Shown: positions 38,472-48,683 of the stretch, piece after piece
Layout of the letters: every line of letters starts with the position of its first letter
Numbering within the stretch: the stretch's first letter is position 1
Source: Blasia pusilla
Taxonomy: Eukaryota > Marchantiophyta > Marchantiopsida > Blasiales
NCBI GenBank assembly: GCA_050084515.1
Contig: CM114274.1
Span: forward strand, 16,058,001 to 16,122,000
DNA length: 64,000 bases
Direction of reading: 5' to 3'
Position numbers and translations under genes: made by a program
Notes under the pieces: generated by a model
The model's database searches: none
What the model was told of the DNA's origin: nothing
What the model saw: the letters and a program-made list of their open reading frames with translations, nothing else

Positions 38472-38968
38472 TAAAGTAAGATCCAATCTTTTTCTACACA
38501 ATCTCACACCATAACTCTCAAAAGTGTGCACTCTCTCTCATGTCAAACCAAACCAACTCTCCTAATGAGAGGCTTGGGTTACACTCACAAGGCAAGGGAC
38601 CATAGCTCCGCCGTCTCATGCCAAGAGGTTCAACAAAGAGAGAATGAGTTCTCAAGCTCTCTCTCCTTGGGATATATACCCCTACCCTCTCCCAAGCTCT
38701 CTCCATGGTAACCTATTCTCCCAAGTCACCTCCTTGGCTCTTGACCTCATGTAGGAGGTCAAGGGCCAATTAAAAAAAAAAAAGTTTATCATATATTCAA
38801 AATGATACTTACCTAAAATAGTAAGTTCCTCAATATGGCTCCAAATGAGCCAAAACGAAGGGGAAACCCGGGGCTTCAGCAAGTCATCCTCGACCTCCTA
38901 GGCCTGTCCTCCACTACTCTTGAAGACGCTCTACTAGATCTCACCGATCTATCCTAAAGGACGTGACA
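38472..38968 (-). repeat. copy A terminal block L2
   Basis: Starts (minus) TGTCACGTCC and ends GATCTTACTTTA. It contains a TATATA motif at 38673-38678, the same place as in L1. Confidence 0.9.
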
Positions 38969-38970
38969 GT

Positions 38971-39099
38971 TGTCGTGCGCATACATATCGCTACACAACA
39001 TACATCCCTGTCATCAAACACACACACACAAACACGCATGATCCCATGCTAACTCATGGCATCCAAACAACGAGACAAGAAGTACCAAAACATCTCCAA
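38971..39099 (-). repeat. copy A terminal block T1
   Basis: Starts (minus) TTGGAGATGTTTTGG, right after the polypurine AGGGGGGAA, and ends GCGCACGACA. The dinucleotide AC separates it from L2. Confidence 0.9.
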
Positions 39100-39286
39100 A
39101 TTCCCCCCTATATGTTGATTAGGTCCCTCTAACTCCAGATAGCCATCTATCCCTACCTACCATGACATACATCTCTCAGACGCTAAGAGCAAGAAGGTTG
39201 GGTGCTCATGTGGCCCCATCGTTAGTCGCCTTGCTCTCATCCATGTCAGAGAAAAATTCGGGATCGAAACCTACCTAGTATCTCCT

Positions 39287-39892
39287 CTATGTACATATGA
39301 AACATATCCATTGTCCCCGAGGAACCCTAGTGAGAGGTGGCGTCAGACATGTCATATGCCAACCTCTCGAACAACCATCACTGACTAGCATCGTGGCCGC
39401 ACCACAGGCAGAACCACACAACATACAACGCAAGCCTACAAGAACTACTGCTAAGCTCGGATCCACTGTACCATCAATGTAAGGAAGGTGACATGGTGCA
39501 CAATTACGCACATGGTCCTTCCATACCATACCATCGCGTCCCTCTAGCAAGAGAACACATGATGGCAAAACGTCACTCACTCTCAAGATAGTGCGCCATG
39601 CAGTCACATCCAACATCGTCGGTGCCGTCTGCTGCAAGTAGACATAATCTCCCTTATGAAACCTCCGGATAGTTGGTCGATAACCACCACCCCAAATAGT
39701 CGCATACCTCAACGCATCCCGATGTTGCGCAATCGCCAAGTTCTCGAATGCCATGGGCATCACTCTCTGAAACAACTCAGCCCTTTGAGAACATGCTCGC
39801 ATCCATACATCTGGGTCATCAAGGTCCAACACCTCACCAACATCTCGACGAATGGCCGTAGGTAAATCTGGCTCTCGGCCATAAAGTAGCAA
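39287..39892 (-). pseudogene. copy A integrase C-terminal part with PHD finger
   Basis: This open segment follows the integrase core after a frameshift. It starts in LLYGREPDLP, the usual end of Ty3-type integrase cores, then has a linker (FENLAIAQHRD, RRFHKGDYVYLQ, LLEGRDGMVWKDH) and ends in a PHD finger at residues 156-200. Ligands seen are C156, C159, C174, H179, C182, C197 and C200. The expected third Cys is Ser 171 (VSDGC against VCDGC in copy B), so this copy's finger is probably not functional. The stop lies just after the last ligand pair, so the finger is the C-terminus of the polyprotein. Confidence 0.88.
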
Positions 39893-40041
39893 GTACGGTG
39901 AAAAAGATGCTAAGGATGCCTACCTGCTGAATTTGTATCCCATCGTCAACCAGGGTAACTGGAGGTCCCAATCTCTTAGGTGACCTCTTTGCAAGCCATA
40001 CTTGCGTAAACCCCTCTTCACCGTCTGCACAACTCTCTCCG

Positions 40042-40863
40042 CTAATCCATCCGCCTCCGGATGATCTCGCGCAACGTCGTACGATGGTCGATGAGCGCCT
40101 CATCACACAAGGCCTGGAACTCACCGCGAAACTCGGTACCCTGGTCTGTCAACACCTCACCTAGTGCGCCACAATGACTCAGTAATCTGTCAAGGAAGGC
40201 ATAAGCTACTTCCTCACTCGCTTTGTTAGGCAATGCAACCAACTTGATCCACTTCGAGAACTGCTCGACCATCACCAACACATAACGACTGTGACACTCT
40301 GTCAAAGGCAAAGGTCCTGCAAAATCCAAAATCCATCTATACCTTAAGCCCATGATCGATAATGGATGCAACTGTGGAGTCGGAGCATTGAACGATGCTC
40401 GGACCCGATCACACACCATGCACTTGGCAATAATTTGCTGAACTTCAGTCTGCATGCCTCGCCACCAATACTGAATTTTGAGCAAGCTGTACGTCCGCTT
40501 CACCCCAAAGTGACCCAACTCCTCATGGGCATGCTGCACTAGTCGTGCTCTCAGCGAAGGATGTGGCACTACGCGTACTCTGCCATCCTCCCAAACCCTC
40601 AAAACATGTGTCCCCTCCCAACAGAACCGTCTGGCTCACTGTAGGATCCGATCTCGCTCTCTAGCACCCATAGTGCTCACAACGTTGCCAGTACGAAGGT
40701 ACTCCAAGACTACTCTATCATCATGAATATCTCGGCCACCTGTCATCTCTTCACTGGCCTCGGGATCCAAAGACTCTCCACTAGACCTCGCCATCAAAGT
40801 CTCCACACTCTGGCTCTCCATAGCCAACATGCCTAAATAGGCTGACGCGTGCCATCCTTGCAC
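40042..40863 (-). pseudogene. copy A integrase, HHCC and catalytic core
   Basis: Two overlapping open segments (40863-40636 and 40602-40042) continue the polyprotein after RNase H. In the second, H26 and H31 (HEELGHF) and C61, C64 (CMVC) form the zinc-binding HHCC domain. D93 (LDFAGPLP) and D153 (LTDQGTEF) are the first two acids of the DDE triad, 60 residues apart. The third acid lies in HPEADGLAERVVQ, which is readable only after a frameshift near 40.06 kb (ORF ends ...EIIRRRMD). The enzyme would insert the cDNA into host chromatin. Confidence 0.9.
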
Positions 40864-42389
40864 TGACTCCTCATCACTCTCTCCATGCCATCAAGCTCCA
40901 GTCCGTCTCGCTGACTTGAGCATGGGTTACTACTCAATCCATCTACATCTTGGTTGAGCGTCCCAAGTCTATGTACCACCTGAAAATCATATTCCTGCAA
41001 CAATAGAGCCCATCTCGCAAGCTTCCATGTAAGCTTGTCGGACTCTATCAACCACTTCAGTGGTTGATGATTAGAGATGATGGTAAAGGGGTTGCCAAAT
41101 AAGTAACACCTAAAATGCGCGATAGCCCACACCGTAACTAAGCACTCACCCTCATACGAGCTGTACTTTGCCTCTACAGCGTTGTTCGAGCGGCTAGCAT
41201 AAGCCACCATGAACTCTCTACCCTCATCATCGTCTTGGATGAGCACCGCTCCAAGCCCCAACATGCTCCAATCTGTGTGCAACTGGAAAGGACGCCCCCG
41301 GATCGATCTCCTCAAGATGGGCGCAGACGTCAACCTGTCCTTGAGCAACTGAAATGCTTGCTCTTGCTCATCCCCCCAATGCCACTCATGATCCATCTTT
41401 GTCAGCAAGGCTAGGGGCTTTGCAATCGAAGTGAATCCCTTGACGTACCGCCGATAGAAGTTCGCCAATCCCATGAATGAGCGAACACAACTCACATCTG
41501 TAGGGCGTGGAATGCTTGAGATAACCTCTACCTTTGTATGCTGAACACCAAGGCCCCCTGGGTATATCGTATGACCCAAGTACTCAATCTGGTCGTAGAA
41601 GAACTTGCACTTGCCTGGATGTAGCTTCAGCCCATGTAATTGCAATCGTCGAAACACCTCCCCTAGATGTCGCTCATGCTCCTCAATCGTGGGGCTAAAG
41701 ACTATGATGTCATCAATATAAGACCTAGAAAAATCCAGACCAGCCAAGATCCTATCCATGACCCTTTGAAACTCAGCCGGGGCATTCTTTAACCAAAATG
41801 GTAAGAATCGCCACTGGTACAAACAATCCTTCTCGTGAGGATCGATGCCCAAAAATGCAGTCTTCTGCTTGTCCTCCAATCTGATATGCAGTTGATGGTA
41901 TCCGGCTCGCAAATCCAATGAACTGAAGACCTTTGCGTGACCAATCGCATCAAAGATCTCCTCAGGGGTGGGCATGGCATACCTATCGGACTTCGTCTCT
42001 CGATTGATAGGTCGATAATCCCCACACATCCGCCTATCCGTCCAGTTGCCATGCACATCCTTCTTGGCGGGCATGACAGTGGCAGATGCATACTCCCCAT
42101 GGGACATCTCCACTAGTCCTTCTCTGACCAAGTCCTGGCTCCTACTCTGAATTAGAGCCCTCTCAATATCACTATACCTGTAGGGTCGTCGGAAGATTGG
42201 CGTATCACTCGACAACTCAATGCAGATCCCCGGTCCCTTCAACGTACCCAAATCCTCCATGCTAAATGCAAAGCAACTCCTATAACTCATGAGGAACTGA
42301 TGTATCCGGCGCCGCTCTCCTCTTGTCAACTTAGGGCCCATATGTGGCTCCCAAGTCTCCATCGTGACTACGATAGGAATCTCTGGCAC
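40833..42389 (-). CDS. copy A reverse transcriptase - RNase H, uninterrupted part of the polyprotein
   Basis: 518 codons are open. RT motifs are MCGDYRPIN (121-129), SLDLRAGYHQ with D159, LPFWLKNAP (196-204) and YIDD at 224-227, then FMGLANFYRRYV of the Ty3 group. RNase H follows with D373 (HTDWSMLG) and E414 (YEGECL). The third acid appears changed: ISNHQPLKWL is found where copy B has ITDHQ, so RNase H may be impaired. LPFW at 196-199 replaces the more usual LPFGL. The open frame ends in a frameshifted tail near 40.85 kb. The segment would be part of a long Gag-Pol in an intact element. Confidence 0.93.
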   Translation of the reverse strand: MPEIPIVVTMETWEPHMGPKLTRGERRRIHQFLMSYRSCFAFSMEDLGTLKGPGICIELSSDTPIFRRPYRYSDIERALIQSRSQDLVREGLVEMSHGEYASATVMPAKKDVHGNWTDRRMCGDYRPINRETKSDRYAMPTPEEIFDAIGHAKVFSSLDLRAGYHQLHIRLEDKQKTAFLGIDPHEKDCLYQWRFLPFWLKNAPAEFQRVMDRILAGLDFSRSYIDDIIVFSPTIEEHERHLGEVFRRLQLHGLKLHPGKCKFFYDQIEYLGHTIYPGGLGVQHTKVEVISSIPRPTDVSCVRSFMGLANFYRRYVKGFTSIAKPLALLTKMDHEWHWGDEQEQAFQLLKDRLTSAPILRRSIRGRPFQLHTDWSMLGLGAVLIQDDDEGREFMVAYASRSNNAVEAKYSSYEGECLVTVWAIAHFRCYLFGNPFTIISNHQPLKWLIESDKLTWKLARWALLLQEYDFQVVHRLGTLNQDVDGLSSNPCSSQRDGLELDGMERVMRSQCKDGTRQPI

Positions 42390-42689
42390 GGGTATCGGTG
42401 GTTGCTATGGTGCAACCCCATCTCAAACAACAACGCTCGGCTGCTCTTCTGCAGCCAACTGCAAACTCTGATCTTCTCCACATGCAGTGCTCGGAACCAC
42501 GCTCGATGTTGTGGTTATCATCTCCTGGCATACTTGCAAAACATCCCAAGAAGTCCAAGGGTGTCTCTCCCGATCTCCCCTGGTGTGTCGATCTCCTCAG
42601 GTCTCGCCCCCAGCCACTGCCTCCACCGTCTCGGGAGGCATGGGGCTCACCAACTCAACTGCTATGATCTGTCGCGATCTCATCCGGTG

Positions 42690-43927
42690 CTTCTCAGCCA
42701 CTCCCAAGCTGAAGATCCATGTCAAGCAGTTCAGGTCCATCGCCTGACCTGAACTGGCATCGTGATGCCTCTGATACTGACGGAACTACCGTCACTCCTA
42801 TGGGAAATCCCATCGCCCGCTCTCTCTCGTTGGCGTTGGGCTCCACCAACCTCTGAACGTGGTCATCCCAAACCAAGCCAGGACATGCCTCCTTGTATGC
42901 ATAGGAAGCGGGAAAACTCAAAAATGTGGGAAAGGCTGCCCGCGGCCTGTCTACCCTGTTGTCCAGAGTCAATGGTGGTCGATCATCATGCCTCACTGCT
43001 TGTGATCGACGACCTGGATCTGGAATGGAATCCACTAACAAATGGGAGGGGCGCTCCACTCTCGCATACGCCCTCCGTAACACCGCATGGGGCACCAAGT
43101 TGGTCCACCATAGACGCAGGCGATGGGCTCTAGAACCTACACTCGGCGCATCCAAGAAAACTGTTGGGCCGATCCAGGCATGCACCTGATGAGCACTCGT
43201 CACCACCCGTGACCTGCAGTCTCCTAAGATCGGCACATTCTCCAGAATGTAGGCTAGAGAACGAGAGTGGTGCTCCTGCTACTGCCGTAAGACCCTCAAC
43301 ATCTCCCAAAAAAACCTGGATCGAGTGTGAGCCAACCCGCTGCCTCATCCACCACTCGATTGGCCCTGACATGGCCAACCGGAAATGACCAAATCAATGG
43401 TCCCTACCCGCTCTAAGTCTTGCACCCCCAACAACGAAATATCCCTCGGTAGGGAACTTTGGTACCCCTGTACTACGGACGTCAGACAATAAGTCGGGAA
43501 AACATAGGCGTAACTGCGCCACATATCGTAGTGAGACGCGCCTTGAAACATCATCACTCTCCACATACACGTATTGTTGTACTCGCACTCTTGCCTGCAA
43601 AATAGCAGCTAACCCGGTGCTAATCCCTCCAAAGAGATCTAACACTCGAATACCCTCCCCCGGGACACACCACACAAGGGGTGTGGTATCCAAGGGTGTC
43701 ATCGTAGCACTCCTTGCTACCTCGGGTTCCTCAGACCCGTCACGCTCCGATGCAAACGCCTCGCTCCACGCGGTCTGCACGTGCTCATCTCCCAATCGTC
43801 GGAGCTCCTTAGTCGAGCCCCACAACGGCACCTCTCCTCCACGGAATGATGCAACTATCATAACACTCCTCTCCATAGAAATGTCAGGAACGGGAGTATC
43901 CTCTGCATGGATATGTCCCTCAATCAA
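42690..43927 (-). pseudogene. C5-cytosine DNA methyltransferase domain carried by copy A, broken
   Basis: It lies between protease and RT. Motif I is VLDLFGGISTGL (43603-43648), then VYVESDDVSR (motif II-like acid). Motif IV is DLVISGWPCQGQS with the catalytic Cys in PCQ (43366-43374). Motif VI is AYILENVP with ENV (43234-43242). Motif VIII is SRAHRLRLWWTN (43096-43131). FPTFLSFPASYAYK follows, then ERERAMGFPIGVT (42790-42828), and near the end GQAMDLNCLTW (from 42749) as motif X. The catalytic residues are present, but the frame is broken: a frameshift near 43455-43475, TGA at about 43334 after SSGG, TAG near 43290, and a frameshift near 42755. Motif order I to X is that of eukaryotic C5-methyltransferases; a DNMT3-like origin is a guess. 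It would add methyl groups to cytosine, perhaps on the element's own DNA. Confidence 0.9.
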
Positions 43928-44047
43928 ATCACTAGGCTAAGTGATGGCACTGCTAAATGCTGCTAAGGTTGCCATCTCTCCTGGCCGTTGCTTGCTCACT
44001 GCACCTATGAATCGAACAGGTAATGAGCTAAGGCGCCCATCACCTGA

Positions 44048-44551
44048 CTACCATCCTGGTCTATAGGATGCTGACTCCTCCCAATAATCCAGGGAAAACC
44101 CCATCGGGTTTAACATTGCTCCACCAACCAAGACGTCGTAGGACTCATCTGTAGGATATCCCGGGCAAATCCTCACCACGACCTCTTGTCGGGTGATATA
44201 CTGTGTGGTACTCGCTCCACCCAAGGATGTCTGTATACAGAACGGACAATGCTCCACATCGGCTCTCGTCAAGCCCAATCCTCTGAATGACGCATTCCCC
44301 AACATCAGGGGTTGCGCTCCTGAATCCAATAAGACGCGCTGCGGACTAAAAGCTCTACCTCCAGGACTCACCAATTGGAAGACCTCTCCTCGGTTATCCA
44401 GCAACACAACACCAAGAGAAGCCATGGCACGCTCTATCGCGGGTCTAGCGGGCATCTCCGCCATCCTAGTAGCCGCAGCCTGCCATGAATCTGACGTGGA
44501 CGGTCCAAGCATCCGCTCCAAGGGCAGGTCCAACACCTCCTCTACAATCAC
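44048..44551 (-). pseudogene. copy A aspartic protease segment
   Basis: The segment is open for 167 codons. The active-site motif is LLDSGAQPLML with Asp 76, and DVLVGGAMLNPMGFSLDYW near the end fits the second conserved region of retroviral-type proteases. It would cleave the Gag-Pol precursor. An in-frame stop (TAA at 44553-44555) precedes it. The same region is recognisable, decayed, in the relic left of copy C. Confidence 0.82.
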
Positions 44552-44554
44552 ATC

Positions 44555-44851
44555 TTAACGTGATGCAGGAACTCCAACTCCGCGCTCACATAGCAAAGCG
44601 GCCAGCCGAAAAGCCTCGGTGGGCGTACCTCCCAACGTCATAACATCGGAAGCAGAAAATAAAGGAGTGCGATACACAACGGTGGCCGCCCCCAATAATG
44701 TGCTCGACACATGCCCCTCCTGAGCATCAACAATAGGATTCGTCGCACTCGCTTCTCCCATCGCCCTCCGTGCCTGCACACCAACAACATCACCAACTCT
44801 CAAGGAACTTTTATGAGGACCCATCGATGGGATCCTCATCACTTCGGACAA
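44555..44851 (-). pseudogene. copy A Gag-protease linker segment
   Basis: 98 open codons between the zinc-knuckle region and protease, with no motif that I recognise (TLGGTPTEAFRLAALL). It is separated from protease by a single stop codon. It is probably part of the Gag-Pol polyprotein. The upstream flank (44866-44920) is the site equivalent to where copy B entered its host relic. Confidence 0.55.
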
Positions 44852-45107
44852 CGTGAAAGACTAAGGAAGCCTAGTCTGTTTTATGGCTTCCCCTCGTTGT
44901 GGATCCAACTCTGTGGCTGCTCCACGCATCACAATTGCGGCGGCCTCCATCTGGGCAACCCCGCACATCCAACCAGGATCCTCTAGATCTCTGGTTGCTC
45001 CATATGATATCGATGCCATTGATCCGGCATCAGGTTACCTCAATGCCATAACGGCAATCTGCTCCTGTAACTACTGCATCTAAGCAACCATCCCAAACTC
45101 ACGTCCG

Positions 45108-46278
45108 GTGTCTCCCTCGACGCGTCCAGGTGGTGGTACTCTACCTCCTTCATGGGCAACTCCACCACCCTGTCGGGCAACTCCAGCTCCTCGTTCCCCA
45201 ACGGGACCACATGGTGCACGATCTCTAGGCCCACCCGAACCGGCTACTCGCTCTGGTGCCCTCTCTGGCCCTCGGTCCGGACGTAACTCAGGATGTAAAC
45301 TGAAACACCTTGCGCGTGTATGACCATACCTCTGACAATAGTCACACTGATAACCTCATGGTGCAGCACCATCTCCTCCTCCATGCCGAGGCACACGTCC
45401 ATGACCTTGACGAGTGCAATGGCGCTGATGATGGGCTCCACCACATGACCAACAAGTAATAGTAGGCGGTTGTTGTTGAGCCGCATATGAAGGCGCAGGT
45501 CTCTGTGCCACGGGCTCCTGGTATCCTCCCTGAGCTCATGGTGCCACAATTGACCTATCTCAAAGTCCACGTTGCTGCACAGGTGGTGCAGCCAATCGCG
45601 ATTGCTCTCGCCCAGAACCTATGGTGGCTACGCTCTCCTCCGCCATGTTGCGCTCAATGTTCTAGGCGGTCCTAAAAACATCTCTCAATGTAGGGGATTT
45701 GTTCATAAGAAGCACCCCTCCCACACCCGTGGCCGCAGGGTCTGGTCCAGCATCGCGTACCATGACTGGATAGCCTGAGCCTCTATGACCCCCTGAGTGA
45801 CGTTGATCAACCGGCGCAAGCAAGTGTAAGCCTCACGTAAACTCTCACTCGGGCGCCTCTGGAAGTTGTGGATGCTCCGCAACTTCTCCGTCCGTACCCC
45901 CTGGTAGCTCGCCCTCAACTCAGCAAAGAACTCAACCACGGGGTTGAACCTAGGACGAACCCGACTAGATGGTGCAACTGCTCCAGTGCAAGTGATCCCT
46001 CCTAAAACATCACTAGTGGAAGAGGAAGTAGCCTCTCCTAACTCCTCCTCCTCATCTGGGAACGGCTCCGTCCATGACACATAGTGTGGGTCGTAGTAGA
46101 GTCGCCATGCCTCAATCTCCTGGGCATATCTGTGGGAAAACTCATGGTAATCGTCCGTGGGTGCCCTCTCTAAATGCTGGAACATACCGTTCCATGCTGT
46201 AAACGGGTTGAACTCTCTAGAGTTCTTGGCCCGCTGGGAGTCGTACCAACTCCTAAACTCTACTATGAAATCGTGCAA
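45108..46278 (-). pseudogene. copy A Gag with two CCHC zinc knuckles
   Basis: Gag forms the particle shell and binds the RNA. The first 192 codons are open (46278-45703) and align with copy C Gag (DDFI.EF, FNPF.AW.G.FQH, then NFQRR..ESLREA.T..RRLI, the typical end of a retrotransposon Gag domain). An upstream in-frame TGA at about 46294 cuts off the true start. After a frame change, two CCHC knuckles follow in one frame: CWSCGGAHHQRHC at 45416-45454 and CDYCQRYGHTRARC at 45305-45346, with a TGA between them. It is broken in this copy. Confidence 0.85.
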
Positions 46279-48180
46279 CTCAATCGTACCTCATCGCACC
46301 TAAAACCTCATTTGTCCTCCCGGTCGTCCATCTCGTACGCCCAACTGGTAGGACCACTCACAATGTGTGGTGATGTGCTCACAAACTCCTCTACACCCTC
46401 CCCCTTGTCTGACGATGACACAGAAGGAGGTCGAGGTGGTCCCTGAAGTGAAGACCCTTGGAACCTCACGCCACTCCGCGTAAAACCTCTAGAGCTACTC
46501 TCGGGTTCACCACCTCGCCTCTCAAAGTCCCGAACGAACGCCGTGATGACCCTCGTGCCTTTCTCACCCGATTACTCTTGCCTCGCGAGTAATTCCTCAA
46601 TTACTCATCCCAAACATGCGGAACTCGATCTACACTCTCCCTCCCCGAGACATATAACGTGCGGCAATAAGTGGCGTGGTGGGGCAAATTGACCAGGCTA
46701 TCATTTCATCGATAACCTACCCACAACTCCGGAAATCCCACACAAGTCTATGTCCCCTTAACCACATACATAAACGATGTTCTCAGCATCCACACATCCA
46801 GTATCCCCAAATAAACTACCCAAATCCTAGAATCCCTCACACGTGCAGGGTAAAGGACCAGAATGGGTAACCTGAACACATGTCAATGTCGCTCCTCAGC
46901 AACTGCAAATCTCGATCCCAACTCACTCGTGGAGACACCTCTGCAACTGCAAATCTCGATCCCAACTCACTCGTGGAGACAACTCCTCCAATCAGCAAGT
47001 CATACTCCTCCCATATTGACGTTGCTCAAAACTCCTCGGTAGACGGTGCGGTTCTAGTGGAACGGTGCGGCGTTGCAGGCGGCATAGAACGGCTATGAAC
47101 GGCACGGCCCTCGATGATGGGATGCGGCACTCGGCGGCATACCCTCCTCAATCAACAATAAACCCACACTCTGCTCCACAATGCCAAAGCGAGTTCACGA
47201 TCGAGACGGTGCGGTGCGGCCACGAGCGGCACGGCGCGACAATCGGCGACGCGTTGCGGCTACACGCGTCACGGCACGGTACCCAATCGTCGTTGAGCGC
47301 TACAAATCACAACATAGCAGCATGAAATCAAAACTCAAACACTATAACAAGAGGTCATATGCCATCACAAGTTGATGACGGTGGCGGCAAAAACAAAGTA
47401 CGTGATGGCGACGCAAGTCCGAGAATCAACGAACGTTGTGGAAGACTCTCCACTCCGTAACGGCGGCAATGGCAACCAAGGATGGACAACGAACGGTGGA
47501 CCATTGACGGTGACGGTTGAACGTTGATGGTGACGGACGAACGGTGACGGTGACAATTTACCGTCGACATTGACGGTTGACGGTTGACAGAGACTATGAC
47601 GGCGATGGCCGCCGCCGGTGTGGCAGCTGGTTTAGGGTTTGCACATTTTAACCCTAAAAATCGCCTAGCAATGGCAATTTTGCAAGATTGACCATAACTT
47701 TTTTCTCGCAATTCCAAATTGCGCACTATTTGTTGCACAGCGTGCACAGCTTCACGATCTACGCCAGCATTAAAAAATATTTAGAATTAGAAATTCTAGT
47801 AAAAACTGACGAGGACTGTCGTAAAGCCCAATGTCTTTTTTTCCTACACAAAATTCGGCAGCGCTTCCACGCTGATTCCTCCCAAAAAAAAGGTAAAACC
47901 TGTAAAATGGCAAATCAGCAAGCAACATGGTGCTCCCAAAAGCATCGGCATGGGGCAACCTGCCCCCATACTCAATCCCTATCAGAAATTGGGTAGCGCT
48001 TCCGCGCGCCACTCTTCCATACGAAAAATCGGCAAATGCAAAGAACAATCCAAGCAACCCTTGCTCCGATGAGCACTCCCATGAGCTGTTGAACGGGGAA
48101 CACGGTCCCCAACCTGCAAAAACAGTGAGTGACAAGCGAGCTCCCCCATGAAGCTCTCCCACTCTCTCATTCTCTCTTTG
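46279..48180 (-). other. copy A internal leader between L1 and Gag
   Basis: The 1.9-kb stretch is homologous to the leader of copy B (for example GCGCGGAAGCG and GGGAGCACCATGT blocks). It contains many GACGG-type repeats at 47.0-47.6 kb and the 44-bp duplication listed separately. I see no conserved open frame. It may serve for packaging and priming. No standard tRNA primer site is visible next to L1. Confidence 0.6.
46900..46987. repeat. 44-bp tandem duplication in the copy A leader
   Basis: Two adjacent copies of a unit starting GCAACTGCAAATCTCGATCC begin at 46900 and 46944 and are nearly identical, which indicates a recent duplication. Confidence 0.85.
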
Positions 48181-48683
48181 TAAAGTAAGATCCAATCTCT
48201 CTCTACACAATCTCACACCATAGCTCTCAAAAGTGTGCACTCTCTCTCATGTCAAACCAAACCAACTCTCCTAATGAGAGGCTTGGGTTACACTCACAAG
48301 GCAAGGGACCATAGCTCCGTCGTCTCATGCCAAGAGGTTCAACAAAGAGAGAATGAGATTTCAAGCTCTCTCTCCTTGGGATATATACCTCTCCCCTCTC
48401 CCAAGCTCTCTCCATGGTAACCTATTCTCCCAATTCACCTCCTAATGTAGGAGGTCAAGGGCCAATTAAAAAAAATAGAAAGTTGATCATATATTCAAAA
48501 TGATACTTACCTAAAATAGTAAGTTCCTCAATATGGCTCCAAATGAGCCAAAACGAAGGGAAAACCTGCTCTCTCAGGTTTCCCGGGGCCTCAGCAGGTC
48601 ATCCTCGACCTCCTAGGCCTGTCCTCCACTACTCTTGAAGACACTCTACTAGATCTCACCGATCTATCCTAAAGGATGTGACA
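48181..48683 (-). repeat. copy A terminal block L1 (5')
   Basis: Starts (minus) at 48683 with TGTCACATCC and ends GATCTTACTTTA at 48181, directly followed by the leader. A TATATA motif at 48382-48387 is a candidate promoter element. It differs from L2 by small indels only. Confidence 0.9.

Larger units (their letters stand above)
38345..48683 (-). mobile_element. Ty3/gypsy-type retroelement copy A with DNA methyltransferase and PHD finger
   Basis: Reading leftward: L1 48181-48683, leader, Gag, protease, DNA methyltransferase, RT-RNase H, integrase, PHD finger, T1 38971-39099, L2 38472-38968, T2 38345-38471. Flanks are CCCG (left) and TCCG (right), a probable 4-bp duplication, and joining them restores a mini-Helitron unit. 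L1 and L2 are very similar apart from two short indels, so the insertion is fairly young. Even so the coding region has several frameshifts and stops. I see no sequence after L1 complementary to the usual plant initiator Met-tRNA (TGGTATCAGAGC). The polypurine AGGGGGGAA lies before T1 and not directly before L2. Confidence 0.92.

Noticed and set aside
38345-39099. T-L-T end of copy A taken as a nested second insertion or local duplication
   Set aside because: The same arrangement occurs in copies B and C with different L sequence, and target duplications lie at the outer L start and T end in all three.
42398-43388. Plus-strand open frames across the methyltransferase region
   Set aside because: They are antisense shadows; the minus-strand reading gives ordered methyltransferase motifs flanked by protease and RT.
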